DNA from: an uncultured Actinomyces sp.
Lineage (GTDB): Bacteria; Actinomycetota; Actinomycetes; Actinomycetales; Actinomycetaceae
Reading direction: 5' to 3'
Length of the DNA: 42,632 nt
Assembly (NCBI GenBank): GCA_902373545.1
Contig: CABKMZ010000009.1
Span: forward strand, 1-42,632
The notes beneath the pieces were generated by a model. It did no database searches. It was not told the origin of the DNA and saw only the letters and a list, made by a program, of their open reading frames with translations. Position numbers and translations under genes: made by a program. Positions within the stretch are counted from its first letter, which is position 1. Every line of letters starts with the position of its first letter. This document shows, piece by piece, positions 19,261 to 27,040 of the stretch.

Positions 19261-19691
19261 TGGAAATGACCCGCGAGATGGCGATCGGCAAGATTCACCG
19301 CGCCGTCGTCACCGGAGCCGACCTGCACTACGTCGGCTCGATCACCGTGGACGAGGACCTGCTGGACGCCGCGAACATCGTGCCCGGCCAGAAGGTCGAC
19401 ATCGTCGACGTTAACAACGGCGAGCGCCTCTCGACCTACACGATCGCGGGCGAGCGAGGCAGTGGCACGATTCAGCTCAATGGCGCGGCCGCCCACAAGG
19501 TGACCGTCGGCGACCTGGTTATCATCATGGCCTACGCCCAGGTGCCCGAATCCCTGGTACGTACGATTAAGCCCGCCGTCGTCTTCGTTGACGAGGCCAA
19601 CAAAATCGTGAGCGCTGGCGACCACGCGGGAACCGTCCCCGAGGACTCCGCGCGTGCCCGCGAGCTGGGGCTGAAGAGCTCTGGCGTCTAA
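19257..19691 (+). CDS. panD: Aspartate 1-decarboxylase precursor
   Basis: Makes beta-alanine from aspartate. The pro-enzyme cleaves itself between Gly and Ser in DLHYVGS to form the pyruvoyl cofactor on serine. The 144 residues also show the K-I-H-R segment and the active-site tyrosine and arginine regions. Three in-frame starts exist: 19257 (overlapping the panC stop, with GGGGGA upstream), 19260 and 19266. Starting at 19266 would place the cleavage at G24-S25 exactly as in E. coli; 19257 adds three residues. I list 19257 for its ribosome-binding site. A terminator follows. Confidence 0.94.
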   Translation: MMEMTREMAIGKIHRAVVTGADLHYVGSITVDEDLLDAANIVPGQKVDIVDVNNGERLSTYTIAGERGSGTIQLNGAAAHKVTVGDLVIIMAYAQVPESLVRTIKPAVVFVDEANKIVSAGDHAGTVPEDSARARELGLKSSGV

Positions 19692-19711
19692 GCAACGCTT
19701 GACAGCATGGG

Positions 19712-19741
19712 GAAGCGTCCACTGGTGACAGTGGGCGCTTC
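19712..19741 (+). terminator. Terminator after panD
   Basis: A 13-bp stem with one G-T pair (19712-19724 with 19729-19741) and a GTGA loop begin 20 bases after the stop. Confidence 0.75.
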
Positions 19742-19813
19742 GCGTATCTGGGGCGCTTTCTGCTCCTGAATGTCGATGCAGTACGGATCGTGGGGACCCG
19801 CGACGCCGTGAGT

Positions 19814-19992
19814 CGCGCTCATGAGAGCGCGGCAACCCGATAGGCGGGAACGCCTGATAGGTGGGTGCCTGGGCCCCTTCATGCGCACGTTAACCCGATA
19901 GGTGGCAGTGTGGGCGGGGTCGCCCATGCTCCACCTATAGGGCCCAGCTGCGCAGAGAGGGGTTACCACTGCCACCAGTGGGGCCCAGCTGC
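19814..19992. repeat. GATAGGTGG-type and GGGCCCAGCTG repeats
   Basis: CCNGATAGGYGG occurs directly at 19837-19847, 19854-19864 and 19895-19905, and inverted (CCACCTATAGG) at 19931-19941. GGGCCCAGCTGC occurs twice, near 19940 and 19981. A small hairpin (19814-19820 with 19825-19831) precedes them. No gene is seen here. With the array that follows, the whole 19742-20171 space is repeat-bearing, and its base composition differs from that of the neighbouring genes. Confidence 0.65.
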
Positions 19993-20028
19993 CGTGAAGA
20001 GGTGACGCCAGAGCCGAGGTAGGTACAA

Positions 20029-20145
20029 CATGCGCACCTGTACGTCCGAAACGCGCGCTACAATGCAGCCAAAACATGCGCTGCTGTTCGTCCAAAACGT
20101 GCGATGAAATGTGGCCAAAACATGCGCTACAACAGCCTCATGTGC
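20029..20145 (+). repeat. 23-nt degenerate tandem array before DUF4143 ATPase gene
   Basis: Four full 23-nt units begin at 20029, 20052, 20075 and 20098, and a partial unit begins at 20121. The shared parts are CRYGCG at the start and GYCCRAAA or GCCAAAA at the end. Odd units share TGTNCGTCC and even units share GCAGCC/GTGGCC, so the real period may be 46 nt. The array ends about 25 bases before the ATPase ribosome-binding site. It has the look of an iterated protein-binding site (iterons or a multi-copy operator). No spacer-like unique sequence is present. Confidence 0.8.
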
Positions 20146-20171
20146 TACTTTTTGCTTGAAAGAGAGGGAAA

Positions 20172-21425
20172 ATGTACCGGTCGCGTATTCTTGATCGCAG
20201 CGTCGAATCTGCATTGCGAGCCTCGGGTGGTGTGCTGATCGATGGTGTCCGTGCGTCCGGCAAGACACAGACGGGGCGCCACCACGCCGCATCGGTCGTG
20301 ATCCTCGATGATGGTTCGCCTCGTGTTGCAGCTGCTCTCCAAGTGGATCCGCGCTTGCTGCTCGAGGGCGAGACTCCGCGCCTCGTTGATGAGTGGCAGC
20401 TGGCGCCCGAGCTGTGGAATACGGCCAGGCATGAGATTGATCGGCGTGGCATGAAGGGGCAGTTCATCTTCACCGGGTCATCGGTTCCCGCTCCAGATGC
20501 GATGCGACACTCCGGTGCACACAGATTCGTGCGTCTGCGGATGCGCCCTATGACTCTCGAAGAGCGTGGGCTCGGAGTTGGAACCGTCTCGCTCGGGGGC
20601 CTCTTTGACGGTGATCTGCCCACCCCTGCTCTCACCTCGCCGATGGATGTTCCCACAATGCTCTCTGCCCTCGTGCATGGAGGGTGGCCCGCAGACCTTG
20701 ATGTGGTAGAGAAGGACGCCCAGCGTAATCTGCGCGCGTACCTTGAGGATGTTGCTGTCAGTGACATTGCGCGCCTGGATGATGAACCTCGCCGTAACCC
20801 ACGAACAGTGACAGCCTTGCTGCGCTCGCTGGCGCGCAACCTGTCGTCCGAGCTGAAGCTGACAACGATCGCGGCGGATATGCGAGGCGTGGGTGATATT
20901 CAGCCGCGTACCGTGAGCGGGTACATCGGTTCGTTGGAACGTATCTTCCTTGTCGAGGAACAAGACGCGTGGTCTCCGCAGATACGCTCGAAGACTGCTA
21001 TTCGCTCCGCCTCTAAGGTTCACTTTGTTGATCCGGCGCTGGCTGCTGCGGCCTTGGGAGCATCCTCGCGTCAGCTGCTCGCGGACTTGAACACGGCGGG
21101 ACTCTGGTTCGAATCGATGGTTGTCCAGCACCTGCGCACCTACATGCAGGAGCTTGGGGGGCATGTTATGCACTACCGAGATAAGGCGGGACGCGAGGTC
21201 GATGTGGTTGTCGAGCTCCCTGACGGTCGATGGGGAGTGATTGAGGTAAAGCTCGGACAGCCCGCGATACCTGCTGGAGCCAAGAGTCTGATGCGATTCC
21301 TTGAGGTGGTTGACGATGAGCGCATGGGGGCGCCTTCCTTCGCTGCTGTCGTGACGGCTGATGGTCCAACGATGACGCTCGAGGGTGGGGTTACCACGTT
21401 CTCACTGGCCGCTCTCACCGCCTAA
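20172..21425 (+). CDS. AAA_14/DUF4143 ATP-binding protein
   Basis: A 417-residue protein. An N-terminal P-loop ATPase has Walker A GVRASGKT (about 25-32), Walker B RLVDEWQ and sensor FIFTGSS. A DUF4143 domain follows (about 200-410), with a restriction-endonuclease-like core (REVDVVVE and GVIEVKLG) including the D, E and K of a PD-(D/E)xK-type nuclease motif. The family is common, mobile and functionally unsettled. The Walker A differs slightly from the usual GPRQ(V/T)GKT. A GAGAGGG ribosome-binding site precedes the ATG. Codon use is visibly less GC3-biased than in lysS or panC, consistent with recent acquisition. It stands alone, with no toxin or antitoxin partner. The upstream repeat array may control it. 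Confidence 0.85.
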   Translation: MYRSRILDRSVESALRASGGVLIDGVRASGKTQTGRHHAASVVILDDGSPRVAAALQVDPRLLLEGETPRLVDEWQLAPELWNTARHEIDRRGMKGQFIFTGSSVPAPDAMRHSGAHRFVRLRMRPMTLEERGLGVGTVSLGGLFDGDLPTPALTSPMDVPTMLSALVHGGWPADLDVVEKDAQRNLRAYLEDVAVSDIARLDDEPRRNPRTVTALLRSLARNLSSELKLTTIAADMRGVGDIQPRTVSGYIGSLERIFLVEEQDAWSPQIRSKTAIRSASKVHFVDPALAAAALGASSRQLLADLNTAGLWFESMVVQHLRTYMQELGGHVMHYRDKAGREVDVVVELPDGRWGVIEVKLGQPAIPAGAKSLMRFLEVVDDERMGAPSFAAVVTADGPTMTLEGGVTTFSLAALTA

Positions 21426-21531
21426 TGAACGAACGTCGGGGAGTCCCACTGGCAGCGCGAGAAGGAAACGGGCCGGACACTTCGTGATCTGCCCAACCGG
21501 GCCACTGCCTCGTCGCGTCCTCATAACCCGC

Positions 21532-21537
21532 TACGAT
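21532..21537 (+). promoter_or_regulatory. -10 box, leaderless start of lysS
   Basis: TACGAT, six bases before the ATG at 21544. It supports this start over the upstream in-frame candidates, which overlap the preceding gene. Confidence 0.6.
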
Positions 21538-21543
21538 AGGCGC

Positions 21544-23163
21544 ATGACCGATTCTTCTTCCACCCCCACGCAAGCCCCCGCCGACGACACCCCCGAGCAG
21601 GTCAAGGTTCGTGCGGCCAAGCGCGCCCGCCTCATGGAGGCTGGCATCCCCGCCTACCCCGTACTCCTGCCGATCACGACCACCATTAAGAAGGTGCGCG
21701 AGAAGTACGCCCACCTCGAGGCCGGCGAAGAGACCGAGGACTACGTGGGCCTGGCGGGCCGCGTCATCCTCGCGCGCAACGGCGGCAAGCTGTGCTTCGC
21801 GACCCTCATGGACGGCGAGGGCAACAAGATCCAGGTCATGCTCTCCGCCGCCTCCGTCGGCGCCGAGTCCCTGGCCGCCTACAAGAACGACGTCGACCTG
21901 GGCGACCACCTCTTCGTTCACGGCCGCGTGATCTCCTCGCGCCGCGGCGAGCTGTCGATCTTCGCGGCCCCCGCCGAGGTCACCCCCGAAGCCCAGGCCG
22001 CCTACGAGGCCGCCTCGAGCGCCCTGCCCGCCCCCGACGCGTCGTGGGCCATCGCCTCCAAGGCGCTGCGCCCCCTGCCCAAGACGTGGACCACCGAAGA
22101 CGGCGAAGAGGTCACCCTGTCCGAGGACCAGCGCATCCGCCGCCGCGAGCTTGACCTGATCACGCGCCCCGCCGCGCGCGACATGGTCCGCATCCGCGCG
22201 GCCGTCAACCGCTCGATTCGCGAGAACTTCTTCCGCCGCGACTACATCGAGCTCGAGACGCCGATGCTGCAGATGATTCACGGCGGTGCGGCTGCCCGCC
22301 CCTTCATCACGCACATGAACGCGCTCGACACCGATCTGTACCTGCGTATCGCCACGGAGATTTACCTCAAGCGCGCGGTCGTCGGCGGCGTGGACCGCGT
22401 CTTTGAGATGAACCGCAACTTCCGCAACGAGGGCATGGATTCCTCGCACAGCCCCGAGTTCACGTCCCTGGAGGCATACGAGGCCTACTCGGACTACAAC
22501 GGCATGGCCGACCTGACCCGCGACCTCATCCAGCAGGCTGCGCGCGACGCCTTCGATCTGTCCGAGGGTGAGGAGATCGTGCGTCTGGCCGACGGCACCG
22601 AGTACGACCTGTCGGGGCAGTGGGATCGCATCGACCTGTACGGCTCCACCTCCGAGGCCCTGGGCGAGGAGGTCACGGTGGAGACGCCGCGCGAGACCCT
22701 CGTCAAGTACGCGGAGCGCATCGGCCTGGAGGTCGACGACTACGCCGTGTCCGGCAAGATCGTGGAAGACATCTTCGAGGAGCTCGTCGCCTCCAAGCTG
22801 TGGGCGCCGACCTTCGTCTACGACTTCCCGGAGGACACCTCCCCGCTGACCCGCTACCACCGCTCGCGCCCCGGCCTCACCGAAAAGTGGGACCTGTACG
22901 TGCGCGGCTTCGAGACGGGCACCGCCTACTCCGAGCTGGCCGACCCGGTCGTCCAGCGCGAGCGCTTCGAGGCGCAGGCCCTCGCGGCTGCCAACGGCGA
23001 CCCCGAGGCCATGGTCATGGACGAGGACTTCCTCATTGCCATGGAGCAGGGCTTCCCGCCGTGCGGCGGCATGGGCATGGGCATCGACCGCCTGCTCATG
23101 GTCCTGACCGGCCAGGGTATCCGCGAGACGATTCCGTTCCCGCTGGTCAAGCGCCTGGGCTGA
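21544..23163 (+). CDS. lysS: Lysyl-tRNA synthetase, class II
   Basis: Charges tRNA-Lys. The 539 residues comprise an N-terminal OB-fold anticodon-binding domain (about 55-150) and the class II catalytic core. Motif 2 is FEMNRNFRNEGMDSSHSPEF (about 284-303) and motif 3 GMGMGIDRLLM (about 508-518). The linker near 180 (PKTWTTEDGEEVTLSEDQRI) differs from the short form in most LysRS and may be a lineage feature. The frame is open to 21385, but that start lies inside the ATPase gene. The ATG at 21544, with its leaderless -10 box, is preferred. A terminator with the GAGGCYGGGGCC motif follows. Confidence 0.95.
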   Translation: MTDSSSTPTQAPADDTPEQVKVRAAKRARLMEAGIPAYPVLLPITTTIKKVREKYAHLEAGEETEDYVGLAGRVILARNGGKLCFATLMDGEGNKIQVMLSAASVGAESLAAYKNDVDLGDHLFVHGRVISSRRGELSIFAAPAEVTPEAQAAYEAASSALPAPDASWAIASKALRPLPKTWTTEDGEEVTLSEDQRIRRRELDLITRPAARDMVRIRAAVNRSIRENFFRRDYIELETPMLQMIHGGAAARPFITHMNALDTDLYLRIATEIYLKRAVVGGVDRVFEMNRNFRNEGMDSSHSPEFTSLEAYEAYSDYNGMADLTRDLIQQAARDAFDLSEGEEIVRLADGTEYDLSGQWDRIDLYGSTSEALGEEVTVETPRETLVKYAERIGLEVDDYAVSGKIVEDIFEELVASKLWAPTFVYDFPEDTSPLTRYHRSRPGLTEKWDLYVRGFETGTAYSELADPVVQRERFEAQALAAANGDPEAMVMDEDFLIAMEQGFPPCGGMGMGIDRLLMVLTGQGIRETIPFPLVKRLG

Positions 23164-23177
23164 TTCTTTCCGCTGTG

Positions 23178-23220
23178 AGGGCCCCGGCCTCGTTCCTTCC
23201 ATGGACGAGGCTGGGGCCCT
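23178..23220. terminator. Terminator between lysS and the SorC gene
   Basis: A 16-bp stem with one G-T pair (23178-23193 with 23205-23220) and an 11-base loop lie between converging genes, with TTCT following on the plus strand. The arms carry GACGAGGCTGGGGCC. Confidence 0.8.
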
Positions 23221-23245
23221 TCTCGCTGTCAGGTGCGCGCGGGCG

Positions 23246-24226
23246 TTAGAGGCGCGTCCGGGAGTGCAGGGTGCGCGTGTGGACGAGGTCGAGGAGCTCG
23301 TGGGCTGCGCCGTCGTCGAGAACGAGGTCGGTGGCCACTCCGGCGCGCAGGGCACCCAGGAGGGGAAGGGCCTTGGAGGCGCCGGACACAACGCACAGGC
23401 GTCGGGGAATCTTCTTGAGGGTGTCGGGTGTGGGGCCGGAGGCTCGCTCGTTGAGGGGCATGTTGGTGGAGCCGTCTTCACGGATGAGGACGGTACACAC
23501 GTCGCCGACGACCCCATCGTTTTGGGCGGAGGCGATTTCGATGGGCTCGAGGAAGCCTCCCGAGTAGACGTGGGAGGGTAGGCGTGCGGACATGGATCCG
23601 ACGCCGAAGAGGGCGACGTCCGTGTTGTCGATCGTGTCGAGGACGGATTGGACGGAGCGCTCGCGCCACAGTGCTTTCTTGGTGTCGGCGTAGTCGAAGA
23701 AGGCGGGCACCGGGAAGTTGACGATCCGCCCGCCGATGGCTTTGGCGGCGCGGGAGATGATGGCCTCGGCGTAGGGCATGCCAGATTCCGTGGCCGTCGA
23801 GGCGCCGTTGAGCTGGACGACCGTCGAACCAGCGAAGGACACGTGTGGCATGGCCTGAGTGACTTCCGCGGTTGTGTTGCCCCAGGCGATGCCCAGGGTG
23901 ACCCCGGGGAAGAGCATGTCGACGAGGTGTTCGGCGGCGACGAGGGCGACGTTGTGGAGGCGGTTGACCTCGGTGTGGACGTCGTGGACGGGGACGACGG
24001 AGACTTGCACGCCGAACAGGTCGGCGATCTGCCCAGCGAGCGTGCCCTTCGTGCCCGGGGAAGCGGACACGGAGATGCGAACGAGCCCGACCTCTCGCGC
24101 GTGTGCGAGCAGACGGGATACGGAAGAGCGCGATATCTGCAGGTGGCGGGCGATTGTCTCCATCGTCTGCCCCTGCAGGTAGTACATCGAGGCTGCCTCG
24201 TGCGCCTGTTCGTCACGTATTGTCAC
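23246..24226 (-). CDS. SorC-family transcriptional regulator, probable glycerol regulator
   Basis: A DNA-binding regulator of about 326 residues. An N-terminal helix-turn-helix (METIARHLQISRSSVSRLLAHARE) and a SorC/DeoR-type sugar-phosphate-binding domain (about 60-320) are present, the latter with GIAWGNTTAEV, VVQLNGAS, ALFGVGSM and CVVSGASKA. It is divergent from glpF-glpK and is likely to control them. The inducer would then be glycerol 3-phosphate or a related phosphate; this is inference. The start is uncertain. GTG at 24224-24226 gives the usual short tail before the helix-turn-helix and has CACACT seven bases upstream. GTG at 24247 is the alternative. No ribosome-binding site decides it. 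Possible operators lie at 24243-24256 and 24345-24374. Confidence 0.85.
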   Translation of the reverse strand: MTIRDEQAHEAASMYYLQGQTMETIARHLQISRSSVSRLLAHAREVGLVRISVSASPGTKGTLAGQIADLFGVQVSVVPVHDVHTEVNRLHNVALVAAEHLVDMLFPGVTLGIAWGNTTAEVTQAMPHVSFAGSTVVQLNGASTATESGMPYAEAIISRAAKAIGGRIVNFPVPAFFDYADTKKALWRERSVQSVLDTIDNTDVALFGVGSMSARLPSHVYSGGFLEPIEIASAQNDGVVGDVCTVLIREDGSTNMPLNERASGPTPDTLKKIPRRLCVVSGASKALPLLGALRAGVATDLVLDDGAAHELLDLVHTRTLHSRTRL

Positions 24227-24242
24227 GTTTTCTAGTGTGCCA

Positions 24243-24256
24243 TGCACAAGCGTGCA
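24243..24256. promoter_or_regulatory. Inverted repeat TGCAC-N4-GTGCA at the SorC start
   Basis: A perfect 5-bp inverted repeat around AAGC lies just upstream of the regulator's likely start, suited to autoregulation. Its half-site GTGCA recurs in the direct repeats nearer glpF. Confidence 0.5.
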
Positions 24257-24344
24257 GATGTGTGATTTTGAGTATTCATCCGTGTCGCGATGAAGCTACA
24301 TTTAGTGCGACAGATGGTCAGGGTCACATATTGGGTATTGAACG

Positions 24345-24374
24345 AACGTGCATTCAGTTTGGGCTAACGTGCAT
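24345..24374. promoter_or_regulatory. Paired AACGTGCAT direct repeats upstream of glpF
   Basis: AACGTGCAT occurs at 24345-24353 and 24366-24374, 21 bp apart, i.e. two helical turns on the same face. TGCATGTAGTGCA overlaps the second. With the TGCAC inverted repeat, they are the likely SorC binding sites in the 270-bp divergent region, which is otherwise AT-richer and without a gene. Confidence 0.5.
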
Positions 24375-24497
24375 GTAGTGCAATACTTGGTGTGATCCGT
24401 CAACAATATCCGCGTGGATACTGTTCGATGGCACACAGTTATCGGCGGAATACCACCGTGACCCGACGTGAAGGCGCGTCGGAGAAAGATAGGAAAC

Positions 24498-25283
24498 ATG
24501 CTCTCAACACTGCTCCCAGCAGCCGCAGAGGCGGCTGTCCCTACCACGGGCCAGATTTTCTGGTCTGAGTTCCTCGGCACCACGATCCTGCTGCTCCTCG
24601 GTGGCGGCGTTGTCGCCACGAACCTGCTGCCCAAGTCCAAGGGCAAGGGCGGTGGCTGGCTCCTCATTAACTGGGGATGGGGCCTGGCGGTCTTCGCCGG
24701 CGTCTACGTCGCGTTCCGCACCGGCGGCCACCTGAACCCCGCGGTGACGATCGCCAAGGTCGTCGCCCACATGTTCGACCCCAAGGTCACCCTGGCGGGT
24801 GACATTCCCGTCACCGGCACCAACGTCGCGGTCTACATCGTCGCTCAGTTCCTCGGTGCCTTCGCCGGCGCCGTTCTGTGCTGGCTGACCTTCAAGAAGC
24901 ACTTCGACGAGGATTGCGACCCCGCCCTCAAGCTTGGCGTCTTCTCCACCGGCCCCGAGATCCGTTCCTACGGCTGGAACTGCCTCACTGAGGCCATCGG
25001 CACCGCCGTCCTGATCCTGTGGATCTTCGTCTCCGGCTACACCGAGACCCACGTCGGCCCCCTCGGCGTCGCGCTGATTATCGTTGTCATCGGTAACTCG
25101 CTCGGTGGCCCCACCGGATACGCCATCAACCCGGCCCGTGACCTCGGCCCCCGTATCGCCCACGCGATCCTGCCGATCAAGGGCAAGGGTGGCTCCGACT
25201 GGGGTTACTCCTGGGTTCCCGTCGTCGGCCCGATCATCGGCGCCGTCGTCGGCACCGTTCTCTACTACCTCATTCTCGCCTGA
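24498..25283 (+). CDS. glpF: Glycerol facilitator (aquaglyceroporin)
   Basis: Carries glycerol across the cytoplasmic membrane by facilitated diffusion. The 261 residues form six transmembrane helices with the two re-entrant NPA motifs, GHLNPAVT (about 79) and YAINPARDLGPR (about 211). The aspartate after the second NPA-R is typical of glycerol channels rather than water channels. The frame is open from 24468, but the ATG at 24498, after GGAGAAAGATAGGAAAC, is the better start. It lies 155 bases before glpK, with a hairpin between, so expression of the two may be uneven. Confidence 0.93.
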   Translation: MLSTLLPAAAEAAVPTTGQIFWSEFLGTTILLLLGGGVVATNLLPKSKGKGGGWLLINWGWGLAVFAGVYVAFRTGGHLNPAVTIAKVVAHMFDPKVTLAGDIPVTGTNVAVYIVAQFLGAFAGAVLCWLTFKKHFDEDCDPALKLGVFSTGPEIRSYGWNCLTEAIGTAVLILWIFVSGYTETHVGPLGVALIIVVIGNSLGGPTGYAINPARDLGPRIAHAILPIKGKGGSDWGYSWVPVVGPIIGAVVGTVLYYLILA

Positions 25284-25293
25284 GGATGAGTGC

Positions 25294-25324
25294 GCGGGCG
25301 AGGCCACGGTGGCCTCGCCCGCGT
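25294..25324 (+). terminator. Hairpin between glpF and glpK
   Basis: A perfect 14-bp stem (25294-25307 with 25311-25324) and a CGG loop lie 10 bases after the glpF stop. No T-tract follows. It may act as a partial terminator or protect the glpF 3' end. Confidence 0.65.
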
Positions 25325-25438
25325 GATCCCCAGCTCTGGGGAATAACAAGTTCGCAGGGGCGTTGATGCCCCTCAAGCCGCGCAGGTGGCCCGGCGCGGC
25401 ACACACAACGACGTGATAACGCCTCCGAAAGGACACTC

Positions 25439-26962
25439 ATGACCCCCACCGAAAAGTTCGTTCTCGCCATCGATCAGGGCACGACCTCGACCCGCGCGAT
25501 CATCTTCAACCACTCCGGCGAGATCGTCTCCGTCGGACAGAAGGAATTCACCCAGATCTTCCCGAACCCGGGCTGGGTGGAGCACAACCCCATCGAAATC
25601 TGGGAGACCACCCGCACCGTCGTCGCCGAGGCCCTGCAGAAGGCGGAGATCAACCGCCACAACCTCGCGGCCGTCGGTATCACCAACCAGCGTGAGACCA
25701 CCGTCGTGTGGGACAAGAACACCGGCGAGCCCGTCTACAACGCGATCGTCTGGCAGGACATGCGTACCTCCGACATCGTCAAGGAACTCGAGGGCGACGA
25801 GGGCCCGGACCGCTTCCGCCAGATCTGTGGCCTCGGTCTGTCCCCCTACTTCTCCGGTTCCAAGATCAAGTGGATCCTCGACAACGTCGAGGGCGCCCGC
25901 GAGCGCGCCGAGGCCGGCGACCTGCTCTTCGGCAACACCGACTGCTGGGTCCTGTGGAACCTGACGGGCGGCGTCAACGGCGGCGTGCACTGCACCGACG
26001 TCACCAACGCCTCGCGCACCATGCTCATGGACATCCGTACCCTCTCCTGGCGTGAGGACGTCTGCGAGATCTTCGGCATCCCGATGTCGATGCTCCCCGA
26101 GATCAAGTCCTCCTCCGAGATCTACGGCTACGGCCGCAAGAACGGTCTGCTCATCGACACCCCGATCTCCGGCATCCTCGGCGACCAGCAGGCCGCGACC
26201 TTTGGCCAGGCCTGCTTCGAGAAGGGCATGGCGAAGAACACCTACGGCACCGGCTGCTTCATGCTCATGAACACCGGCACCGAGCCCGTCTTCTCCGACA
26301 ACGGCCTGCTTACCACCGTGGCCTACAAGATCGGCGATCAGCCGGCCGTCTACGCCCTTGAGGGCTCGATTGCCGTCGCCGGTTCGCTGGTCCAGTGGCT
26401 GCGCGACAACCTGGGCATGATCGTCAAGTCCTCGGACATTGGCGAGCTGGCCAGCACGGTCGAGGATAACGGTGGCGTCTACTTCGTCCCCGCGTTCTCC
26501 GGCCTGTTCGCCCCCTACTGGCGTTCGGACGCCCGCGGCGCGATCGTGGGCCTGACCCGCTACGTCAACAAGGGTCACATCGCCCGCGCCGTCGAGGAGT
26601 CGACCGCGTTCCAGAGCGCCGAGGTCCTCGACGCGATGAACGCCGACTCCGGCGTGCCGCTCAAGGAACTCAAGGTTGACGGCGGCATGACGCACGACGA
26701 CCTGGTCATGCAGTTCCAGGCCGACCTGTGCGGCGTGGACGTCGTTCGCCCGAAGGTCATCGAGACGACCGCCCTGGGTGCCGCTTACGCTGCCGGCATG
26801 GCGGTTGGCTACTGGGAGAGCACCGACGACGTCGTTGCCAACTGGCAGGAAGGCAAGCGCTGGACGCCCACCATGGAGCCCGCCGAGCGCGACCGCACCT
26901 ACCGCCTGTGGAAGAAGGCCGTCACCCGCACCCTGGACTGGGTGGACGAAGACGTGAAGTGA
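25439..26962 (+). CDS. glpK: Glycerol kinase
   Basis: Phosphorylates incoming glycerol to glycerol 3-phosphate with ATP, trapping it in the cell. The 507 residues are of standard length for this FGGY-family enzyme. The N-terminal phosphate loop is [14 protein letters not shown], the glycerol site includes TNQRETT and WQDMRT, and the second FGGY signature region is the segment around [16 protein letters not shown]. The AAAGGAC ribosome-binding site and ATG are clear. No glpD lies beside it, so the dehydrogenase step is encoded elsewhere. A terminator follows. Confidence 0.97.
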   Translation: MTPTEKFVLAIDQGTTSTRAIIFNHSGEIVSVGQKEFTQIFPNPGWVEHNPIEIWETTRTVVAEALQKAEINRHNLAAVGITNQRETTVVWDKNTGEPVYNAIVWQDMRTSDIVKELEGDEGPDRFRQICGLGLSPYFSGSKIKWILDNVEGARERAEAGDLLFGNTDCWVLWNLTGGVNGGVHCTDVTNASRTMLMDIRTLSWREDVCEIFGIPMSMLPEIKSSSEIYGYGRKNGLLIDTPISGILGDQQAATFGQACFEKGMAKNTYGTGCFMLMNTGTEPVFSDNGLLTTVAYKIGDQPAVYALEGSIAVAGSLVQWLRDNLGMIVKSSDIGELASTVEDNGGVYFVPAFSGLFAPYWRSDARGAIVGLTRYVNKGHIARAVEESTAFQSAEVLDAMNADSGVPLKELKVDGGMTHDDLVMQFQADLCGVDVVRPKVIETTALGAAYAAGMAVGYWESTDDVVANWQEGKRWTPTMEPAERDRTYRLWKKAVTRTLDWVDEDVK

Positions 26963-26982
26963 TCGCGTTCCTGACGGAGGGA

Positions 26983-27016
26983 CGAGGCCGGGGCTGCGCG
27001 AGCGGTCCCGGCCTCG
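26983..27016. terminator. Terminator between glpK and the saturase gene
   Basis: CGAGGCCGGG (26983-26992) pairs with CCCGGCCTCG (27007-27016) between converging genes. It belongs to the GACGAGGCYGGGGC family. Confidence 0.75.
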
Positions 27017-27040
27017 CCGTGTGCGGCGCGTGGTGAGGAG

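Noticed and set aside
20029..20145. Array read as CRISPR
   Set aside because: Units are contiguous and degenerate, with no constant repeat separated by unique spacers, and no cas genes are nearby.
20172..21425. DUF4143 ATPase read as part of a toxin-antitoxin or defence operon
   Set aside because: Both neighbours are housekeeping genes and no small partner frame with a ribosome-binding site is visible on either side.
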